NCBI GenBank assembly: GCA_017547065.1
Contig: JAFYRC010000238.1
Location: forward strand, 1-7,505
Length of the DNA: 7,505 nt
Origin: Tidjanibacter sp.
GTDB taxonomy: Bacteria; Bacteroidota; Bacteroidia; Bacteroidales; Rikenellaceae
Direction of reading: 5' to 3'
Part shown: positions 1-3,985 of the stretch, piece by piece
Layout of the letters: every line of letters starts with the position of its first letter
How positions within the stretch are numbered: the first letter of the stretch is position 1
Program-made: the position numbers and the translations under genes
The notes under the pieces: generated by a model
The model's input: only the letters and a program-made list of their open reading frames with translations
What the model was told of the DNA's origin: nothing
Database searches by the model: none

Positions 1-30
1 AAATAATCAGTAAAAACAAGTAATGCGACT

Positions 31-324
31 ATGAAAGCACTATTTATATCCTACAATCAGGCCATGACTGAGCGCATCGAGGAGATGCTCGACAGGCTCG
101 ATATCCGTGGTTTTACTCTCTTTCCCCTCACCCACGGTAGGGGTTCCTACACGGGCGAGCCACATATGGGTACCCACACCTGGCCTGCGATGAACACATC
201 GATTATTGCCGTGGTGGAGGACGAGAAAATTACCCCCGCAATGGAGGCCCTGCGTGCTATCGACAAAGACACCCAGCTGCAAGGTATGAGGGCCTTTGTG
301 TGGAACGTGGAGGCGGAGATGTAG
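31..324 (+). CDS. PG0541-family transporter-associated protein (PII-like)
   Basis: A 97-residue soluble protein with no signal peptide or membrane segment. It resembles the small PII-like proteins of Bacteroidota known as the PG0541 family, usually encoded directly after the inner-membrane pump of an RND efflux system. The recognisable core is a glycine- and histidine-rich stretch at residues 36-55 (GRGSYTGEP, then HMGTHTWPAMN), followed by a strand ending in VVEDEK (61-66) and a closing FVWNVE (89-94). By analogy with PII-like and DUF3240 proteins it may bind a metal or small ligand and modulate the pump; this is inference, since no role is proven that I know of. No promoter is visible in the 30 bases before the ATG, which fits cotranscription with an efflux gene outside the window. 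The family call is from memory of the sequence pattern. Confidence 0.75.
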   Translation: MKALFISYNQAMTERIEEMLDRLDIRGFTLFPLTHGRGSYTGEPHMGTHTWPAMNTSIIAVVEDEKITPAMEALRAIDKDTQLQGMRAFVWNVEAEM

Positions 325-334
325 GGCAGACCGA

Positions 335-363
335 TTGGAATTCTCAATTTTTTTGTACATTTG
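335..363 (+). promoter_or_regulatory. Bacteroidota-type promoter for the glucosaminidase gene
   Basis: TACATTTG at 356-363 is an exact match to the Bacteroidota -7 element TAnnTTTG. A TTG at 335-337 lies 18 bases upstream and fits the -33 element. Transcription would begin near 369-371, leaving a leader of only about a dozen bases before the ATG at 382. The promoter overlaps the TTG codon at 361, which argues against that codon as the translation start. This is a pattern match only. Confidence 0.6.
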
Positions 364-381
364 TGGCTTAAAGGTGTGAGG

Positions 382-1236
382 ATGCGAAAATTTGCAACAC
401 ATATTCTCCTGTTGGTGGTGGCTGTGGTAGCCGTGGCGCAGAGCCCGGTGGCGGCACAGCAAACCCTTACGCGTGCCCAGTACATTGAGCAGTATGCTCC
501 CATGGCTGTGGAGAGCCAGCTCCTCTATGGTATCCCCGCAAGTATCACTCTTGCACAGGGTTGCTTGGAGTCGGGCAATGGTAACTCGAGGCTCGCAAGG
601 GAGGCCAACAACCACTTCGGCATCAAGTGTGGCGGCACGTGGGATGGCCCCTCGTTGAGGCACGACGATGATGCTCCGCAGGAGTGTTTTCGTAGCTACA
701 ACTCGGTGGCAGAGAGCTATGTGGACCACGCTCTGTTCCTCTCCGAGAGGGAGCGTTACCGCTCGCTCTTTGACCTCGACCCCAAGGACTACAAGGGTTG
801 GGCACGAGGACTGAAAGCCGCAGGATATGCCACAAACCCCGCCTATGCCGAACTGCTCATCAGGATTATTGAGGAGAATAATCTCCAAAGGTTCGACAAT
901 GCCCTGTTGGCCGACTATGTTCCCACAGTGGTGGAACAGCCCGCAGTGGAGGTTGAAGAGCCCGCAGCAGAGGGTGACCTTGCGGTAGCGGAGTCGGCGC
1001 CCGTGGTGGAGGAGAAAGTTGTGGTAGATGTGGATGAAGTGTTTGTACACTTGGAGAGCGTTGCCGGCTACGGTATTCGTGCCGACGTGGCAGGACGCTA
1101 TGTTGTGGCAAAGGGCGGTGAGAACCTCCGACAGATTGGCCGTAAGGTTGGTGTGTCGCCCAGGGCACTCGCTCGCATCAACTCATTGGGTGCTACAGCG
1201 CAGTTGGAGAAGGGACACATTATCCGATTGGAGTAG
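382..1236 (+). CDS. Secreted glucosaminidase (GH73/FlgJ-like) with C-terminal LysM domain
   Basis: A 284-residue exported protein predicted to cut the glycan strands of peptidoglycan (endo-beta-N-acetylglucosaminidase family). Residues 1-26 form a signal peptide: basic start MRK, a hydrophobic stretch, and a likely cleavage after VAA or AQ. The glucosaminidase domain spans about residues 30-168. It holds the catalytic glutamate E63 in LESGNGNS (62-69), then NNHFGIKCGG (76-85), a cysteine in ECFRSY (101-106), and GYATNPAYAELLIRIIEE (148-165), typical of the Bacteroidales form. An acidic, valine/proline-rich linker (about 182-222) leads to a LysM-like peptidoglycan-binding domain (238-284), with VAKGGENLRQIGRKVGVSP and a final KGHIIRL. 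The frame is open back to a TTG at 361, but the ATG at 382 starts directly at the signal peptide and lies downstream of the promoter, so I chose it. Likely periplasmic or outer-envelope cell-wall remodelling. Confidence 0.88.
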   Translation: MRKFATHILLLVVAVVAVAQSPVAAQQTLTRAQYIEQYAPMAVESQLLYGIPASITLAQGCLESGNGNSRLAREANNHFGIKCGGTWDGPSLRHDDDAPQECFRSYNSVAESYVDHALFLSERERYRSLFDLDPKDYKGWARGLKAAGYATNPAYAELLIRIIEENNLQRFDNALLADYVPTVVEQPAVEVEEPAAEGDLAVAESAPVVEEKVVVDVDEVFVHLESVAGYGIRADVAGRYVVAKGGENLRQIGRKVGVSPRALARINSLGATAQLEKGHIIRLE

Positions 1237-1244
1237 AAAAGCAA

Positions 1245-1262
1245 TCAGCAGTTAGCTGCTGA
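1245..1262. repeat. Perfect short inverted repeat (7-bp stem, TTAG loop)
   Basis: TCAGCAG at 1245-1251 and CTGCTGA at 1256-1262 pair perfectly around a four-base loop, nine bases after the glucosaminidase stop codon. Downstream the plus strand is A-rich rather than T-rich, so it is not a standard intrinsic terminator for that gene. It could be a 3'-end stabilising hairpin or part of the repeat-rich spacer. An A-rich stretch (about 1264-1291) separates it from the heptamer array at 1296-1323. Confidence 0.5.
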
Positions 1263-1295
1263 CTAAAAAATAAGAAAAACTAAACAAAAAACGAC

Positions 1296-1323
1296 GTTAG
1301 ACCTTAGGCGTTCGACGTTAGAC
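1296..1323. repeat. Degenerate heptamer tandem array, consensus GTTAGAC (4 units)
   Basis: Four adjacent seven-base units: GTTAGAC (1296-1302), CTTAGGC (1303-1309), GTTCGAC (1310-1316) and GTTAGAC (1317-1323). The outer two are identical and the middle two each differ at one or two positions. The array ends eight bases before the next start codon. A related pair of units in the opposite orientation lies at 3452-3465. The unit structure is directly visible; no function is known to me. Confidence 0.7.
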
Positions 1324-1331
1324 AAAAAGCA

Positions 1332-2015
1332 ATGGAAGCGGATTTACGACTACAAATTAAAGACCTTTTGGTCAGCAAATCAAACCTCAAACAGCAGGTT
1401 TACGACAACACGTTCAACCTTTTCGCCGAGCTCAAAGATGTGCTCCACGAGTTCTCCACCGAGATCGATGAGGAACTCGAAGAGTGTCTTGACAAACGCA
1501 TCCGTATCGAGTATATCGACAAGGGAAAGTTTGAGGCGCGAGTTGTGGTTGCTGGCGATATGTTGGTGTTTGCTATGCACACCAATATCTTTACATTTGA
1601 GCGTGAGCACCGCATCTGGCAAACTCCCTATGTGCAGGCCGATAGGGCTAATAGCTACTGTGGAGTGATCAATATCTACAACTTCCTGGCCGACTCTTTC
1701 AAGAATAAACGTGCCGATGATGAGGGTTACCTCATTGGTCGCATCTTTGTCAACCGCGAGGGTAAGTTCTTTGTGGAGGGTAAGAGGCAGGATCGCTGGA
1801 AGGTTGAGGAGTTTGGCTGTGAGCAGATCTCGCGTGAGGCACTCCTTGAGGTGCTCGAGAGGGCTGTGCTCTACTCGTTGGGCTTCGACTTGCTGATGCC
1901 TTCCTACGACGAAATCAAACGTGTGAGCGTGGAGCAGTTCGACTCGCGTATGGAGAACACCCAGTTCCAGACCGGTAAGCGACTCGGCTACGACTTCCGC
2001 TCCGACGACATCTAA
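1332..2015 (+). CDS. Conserved-looking hypothetical protein, cytosolic
   Basis: I do not recognise a named family for this 227-residue protein. It has no signal peptide or membrane segment, is rich in charged residues, and looks like a folded alpha/beta protein. The first 55 residues are probably helical and rich in Leu, Glu and Lys. The middle (about 56-160) alternates likely beta strands and turns, with aromatic patches such as HRIWQTPY and YCGVINIYNF. The C-terminal part carries a helix (REALLEVLERAVLYSLGFDLL, split here as residues near 168-188), then MPSYDEIKRVSVEQF and a basic/aromatic tail with QTGKRLGYDF. I see no catalytic motif I would trust. It starts at the first ATG after the heptamer repeats, without a clear Shine-Dalgarno site or promoter match. 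It lies 17 bases before the yqaA-like gene, so the two are probably cotranscribed with aroE. Confidence 0.8.
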   Translation: MEADLRLQIKDLLVSKSNLKQQVYDNTFNLFAELKDVLHEFSTEIDEELEECLDKRIRIEYIDKGKFEARVVVAGDMLVFAMHTNIFTFEREHRIWQTPYVQADRANSYCGVINIYNFLADSFKNKRADDEGYLIGRIFVNREGKFFVEGKRQDRWKVEEFGCEQISREALLEVLERAVLYSLGFDLLMPSYDEIKRVSVEQFDSRMENTQFQTGKRLGYDFRSDDI

Positions 2016-2032
2016 TACAGACCTCCCGATTT

Positions 2033-2677
2033 ATGGCAAAGACTCAGGCAGAGATGACCTCTTCCGCACCTGTGCAGAAGAAGGGTAATGTGGTGCGCCG
2101 ACTCTACGACTGGATGCTCGCGTGGGCAGACAGTAAGTGGGGTGGGCTCGCGCTCTTTGTCTTTGCGATGTGCGAGAGTATCTTCTTTCCCGTGCCACCC
2201 GATGTGCTCCTCATTGCACTCTGCATCGGTTGCATCTCTAAGTCGTTCAAGTATGCACTAATCTGCACTGCCGGTTCGGTCTTTGGAGCAATCATCGGCT
2301 TTGGCCTGGGAGCCTTTGCGTGGGAGTTGGTGGATGGCTTTTTCATTCCCAACATCTTCTCGCAGGCGGCCTTCGATAGCGTGGGTGTGAAGTACTCCGA
2401 GTGGAACTTCTGGCTTGTATTCACGGCGGGCTTTACCCCCATCCCCTACAAACTCATTACCATCTCGGCGGGCGTATTCCTGGGAATGAAGGATTTCCTT
2501 ATCTTCATTGTAGCGTCGGCTGTGAGTAGGGGATTGAGGTTTGTGCTCGTGGCGGGCCTAATCTACAAGTTTGGCGCCCCCATTAAGAAATTCATTGACA
2601 AGTACTTCAACCTCTGCGCCATTGCCTTTACGGTGCTGTTGGTTGGTGGTTTCTTGGTTATCAAATATGTGTTGTAA
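2033..2677 (+). CDS. YqaA/DedA-family (VTT/SNARE-associated) inner-membrane protein
   Basis: A 214-residue polytopic membrane protein of the DedA/VTT superfamily, closest in pattern to the YqaA subgroup. After a soluble, positively charged N-terminus (1-35) come hydrophobic segments at roughly 36-53, 55-69, 74-98, 126-150, 154-176 and 192-213. Hallmarks are the re-entrant-type motif CESIFFPVPPDVLL (47-60), the matching FTAGFTPIPYKLITISAGVF (130-149), and conserved arginines R166 and R169 in SRGLRF. DedA-superfamily proteins have been tied to membrane-lipid scrambling or transport, envelope integrity and proton-motive-force maintenance; which applies here cannot be told from sequence. The start is the first ATG, 17 bases after the preceding gene; a later in-frame ATG at 2054 would only trim the charged tail. 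Likely in one operon with its neighbours. Confidence 0.85.
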   Translation: MAKTQAEMTSSAPVQKKGNVVRRLYDWMLAWADSKWGGLALFVFAMCESIFFPVPPDVLLIALCIGCISKSFKYALICTAGSVFGAIIGFGLGAFAWELVDGFFIPNIFSQAAFDSVGVKYSEWNFWLVFTAGFTPIPYKLITISAGVFLGMKDFLIFIVASAVSRGLRFVLVAGLIYKFGAPIKKFIDKYFNLCAIAFTVLLVGGFLVIKYVL

Positions 2678-2710
2678 ACCTCTGTGGAGGACAAAAATAA
2701 AAGACTGATT

Positions 2711-3448
2711 ATGGATCTGTTTGGACTTATTGGAAAACCTGTGAGCCACTCAAAGTCGGCCGAGTACTTCACCAAGAAGTTCGCTGCCGAGGAGTGTCTT
2801 GACACCAAAGCATACCACCTCTTTGAGCTTGACACCATCGACGACCTCAAGGGCCTTCTCGCCTCGCAACCCGACCTGCGCGGACTCAATGTGACCTACC
2901 CCTACAAGAAGGAGATTATCCCCTTTTTGAGTTCCCTCTCGCCCGAGGCGGAGCGCATCGGTGCGGTCAATTGTGTGAGGGTGGAGGACGATGGCCGATT
3001 GGTGGGCTACAACACCGATTATATGGGCTTTGGCACCTCGCTGGGCGAGTTCCTCGGCACCAACAAACCAAAAGTCCTGGTGTTGGGTACGGGTGGTGCT
3101 TCGCAGGCGGTGCAGGCATGGTTGGAGGATGCGGGCTTTGAGTTCCGCACGGTGTCCCACTCGGGTAAGGGTGATTTTAGCTATGAGGATCTCACAGCCG
3201 AGGTGATGGAAGAGTACAAGCTCATCATCAACACCACACCTCTTGGTATGGCTCCCTTGCAGGAAGAGTGTCCCCCGATTCCCTATGAGCTGGTTACCGA
3301 GGAGCACTACCTTATGGACCTCATCTATAACCCTGCGGTTACCGAGTTTCTGCGCCGAGGACAGAAGCGTGGCGCGGCGGTGTGTAACGGCCAGAGGATG
3401 TTTGTGTGCCAGGCCGAGGCCTCGTGGAGGGTCTACGGAAGACTTTAG
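2711..3448 (+). CDS. aroE: Shikimate dehydrogenase (NADP+)
   Basis: A 245-residue cytosolic enzyme that reduces 3-dehydroshikimate to shikimate with NADPH, the fourth step of the chorismate pathway to aromatic amino acids. The substrate-binding domain has GKPVSHSKS (8-16), NVTYPYK with the catalytic lysine K66, and NTD with D103, which pairs with K66. The NADP-binding Rossmann domain has the glycine-rich loop GTGGASQAV (126-134), INTTPLGM (173-180), DLIYNPAVTEFL (203-214) and the closing GQRMFVCQAEASW (227-239). Length matches the family. The frame extends upstream to a GTG at 2684, but the family normally begins just before the FGLIG strand, so the ATG at 2711 is preferred; the GGAGG at 2686-2690 is too far from it to act as a ribosome-binding site. 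It is the last gene of the three-gene run, 33 bases after the membrane gene and 24 bases before the terminator. Confidence 0.95.
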   Translation: MDLFGLIGKPVSHSKSAEYFTKKFAAEECLDTKAYHLFELDTIDDLKGLLASQPDLRGLNVTYPYKKEIIPFLSSLSPEAERIGAVNCVRVEDDGRLVGYNTDYMGFGTSLGEFLGTNKPKVLVLGTGGASQAVQAWLEDAGFEFRTVSHSGKGDFSYEDLTAEVMEEYKLIINTTPLGMAPLQEECPPIPYELVTEEHYLMDLIYNPAVTEFLRRGQKRGAAVCNGQRMFVCQAEASWRVYGRL

Positions 3449-3451
3449 GGC

Positions 3452-3465
3452 TCTAACGTCTAACG
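3452..3465. repeat. Tandem heptamer pair TCTAACG, inverse of the 1296-1323 family
   Basis: Two identical adjacent units, TCTAACG at 3452-3458 and 3459-3465. The reverse complement, CGTTAGA, is a circular permutation of GTTAGAC, so this is the same repeat family as the array at 1296-1323 in the opposite orientation. It sits between the aroE stop codon and the terminator stem. Confidence 0.65.
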
Positions 3466-3472
3466 ACATAAT

Positions 3473-3513
3473 GCAACGAGCAATCCGCACCTGGGTTGCT
3501 CGTTGCTTTTTTT
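3473..3513 (+). terminator. Rho-independent terminator after aroE
   Basis: An 11-bp perfect stem, GCAACGAGCAA (3473-3483) with TTGCTCGTTGC (3496-3506), is followed at once by seven Ts (3507-3513). Two further C-G pairs and a wobble pair can extend the stem into the loop. It ends the unknown-yqaA-aroE run. The minus-strand side has no T tract, so it is one-directional and would not stop the convergent DUF2007 transcript efficiently. Confidence 0.93.
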
Positions 3514-3514
3514 A

Positions 3515-3535
3515 CTGTTGGCCGTTGGCTGATTT
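3515..3535. repeat. Weak heptamer-period repeat (CTGTTGG / CCGTTGG / CTGATTT)
   Basis: Right after the terminator T-tract, CTGTTGG (3515-3521) is followed by CCGTTGG (3522-3528, one mismatch) and a diverged CTGATTT (3529-3535). Only the first two units are convincing, so chance is possible. It is listed because it shares the seven-base period of neighbouring arrays. Confidence 0.35.
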
Positions 3536-3538
3536 GGC

Positions 3539-3575
3539 AGAAAGGGTAGAAAGGGCAAGAAAGAGCAAAAAGGGG
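3539..3575. repeat. Purine-rich imperfect tandem repeat, period 9-10
   Basis: Four units follow one another: AGAAAGGGT (3539-3547), AGAAAGGGC (3548-3556), AAGAAAGAGC (3557-3566) and AAAAAGGGG (3567-3575). All are purine apart from the last base of the first three units. On the minus strand the tract is a pyrimidine run downstream of the DUF2007 stop codon and may lie in that gene's 3' untranslated region. The bias is clear; function is unknown. Confidence 0.55.
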
Positions 3576-3584
3576 AAAATATTT

Positions 3585-3612
3585 ACTAATTACTCTTTAC
3601 TCTCTACTAATT
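3585..3612. repeat. Four-unit heptamer tandem array, ACTAATT / ACTCTTT type
   Basis: Four adjacent seven-base units all begin with ACT: ACTAATT (3585-3591), ACTCTTT (3592-3598), ACTCTCT (3599-3605) and ACTAATT (3606-3612). As in the array at 1296-1323, the first and last units are identical and the inner two are diverged. It ends nine bases from the DUF2007 stop codon. Confidence 0.65.
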
Positions 3613-3621
3613 GTCGGCAGA

Positions 3622-3852
3622 CTACTCCTCTGGTGGGGCGGCGAGGAGGGCTTGGGCCCTTTCAAGGTCGGCCTCGTTGATCAAAAGGCGCACAAGGTTG
3701 TCATTGATGTAGGGTAGCATTATGGACGAAATCTCGTTCACAACACTCACCTCCACACCCATACTTCGGAGCATTGAAGCCGCAACTTCGGCCTCGGCAG
3801 CGGTGGTAAAACTTGCAAGCTCCACCACGCGATTTTCTCTTGTGTGTGTCAT
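3622..3852 (-). CDS. DUF2007-type small putative signal-transducing protein
   Basis: A 76-residue soluble protein that fits the DUF2007 family (putative prokaryotic signal transducing protein, a ferredoxin-like fold related in shape to PII/ACT modules). It opens with a strand (RVVELASF, 8-15), then a helix (TAAEAEVAASMLRSMG, 17-32), a second strand (VEVSVVNE, 33-40), a short middle segment around MLPYIND (45-51), a third strand (LVRLLINE, 53-60), and a final helix with DLERAQALLA (62-71). That order is the family signature. The molecular role is not established. The frame is open upstream to 3936, but those 28 extra residues come from the A/T-rich promoter region and would run towards the dnaE promoter, so the ATG whose complement is at 3850-3852 is preferred. 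It is divergent from dnaE and convergent with aroE. Confidence 0.75.
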   Translation of the reverse strand: MTHTRENRVVELASFTTAAEAEVAASMLRSMGVEVSVVNEISSIMLPYINDNLVRLLINEADLERAQALLAAPPEE

Positions 3853-3946
3853 AGCAAAAAGGGGGTTGATTGTTGCTTGTGCAATATACGAATAAAATAT
3901 CAAATAAAAACTTGTGGCGAGTGTGAAAAAACCCAATAATTAGTCC

Positions 3947-3954
3947 TATCTTTG
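3947..3954 (+). promoter_or_regulatory. Bacteroidota -7 element of the dnaE promoter
   Basis: TATCTTTG exactly matches TAnnTTTG and ends 31 bases before the dnaE start codon. There is no good TTG at the usual -33 spacing; the nearest candidate is a TGTG around 3922-3925. The rest of the 133-bp divergent spacer (3853-3985) is A/T-rich on its left half. On the minus strand I see only one-mismatch -7 candidates for the DUF2007 gene, for example near 3897-3910, and none convincing. Confidence 0.55.
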
Positions 3955-3985
3955 TGGTTGGTCAGACGCCTAAAACCCAATATTT

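Noticed and set aside
361..381. TTG start adding seven residues to the glucosaminidase
   Set aside because: The added codons overlap the -7 promoter element and lie at or before the expected transcription start. The ATG at 382 begins a standard signal peptide.
40..1050. 336-codon open frame on the minus strand
   Set aside because: It runs antisense across both the PG0541-like gene and the glucosaminidase gene, including their spacer and promoter; low-complexity His/Cys/Leu composition and no family resemblance.
2684..2710. GTG start adding nine residues to AroE
   Set aside because: The extra residues are not part of the usual AroE fold, which starts just before the FGLIG strand at the ATG at 2711.
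3585..3612. Possible CRISPR or phage attachment site
   Set aside because: The units are only seven bases, adjacent and without spacers; there are no cas, integrase or tRNA sequences nearby.
3243..3680. 145-codon plus-strand frame crossing the end of aroE and the spacer
   Set aside because: It overlaps aroE in another frame, reads through the intrinsic terminator and repeats, and gives an Arg/Ser-rich product with no motif.
3853..3936. 28-residue N-terminal extension of the DUF2007 protein
   Set aside because: It is encoded by A/T-rich promoter sequence, looks unlike the family N-terminus, and begins almost at the dnaE promoter.
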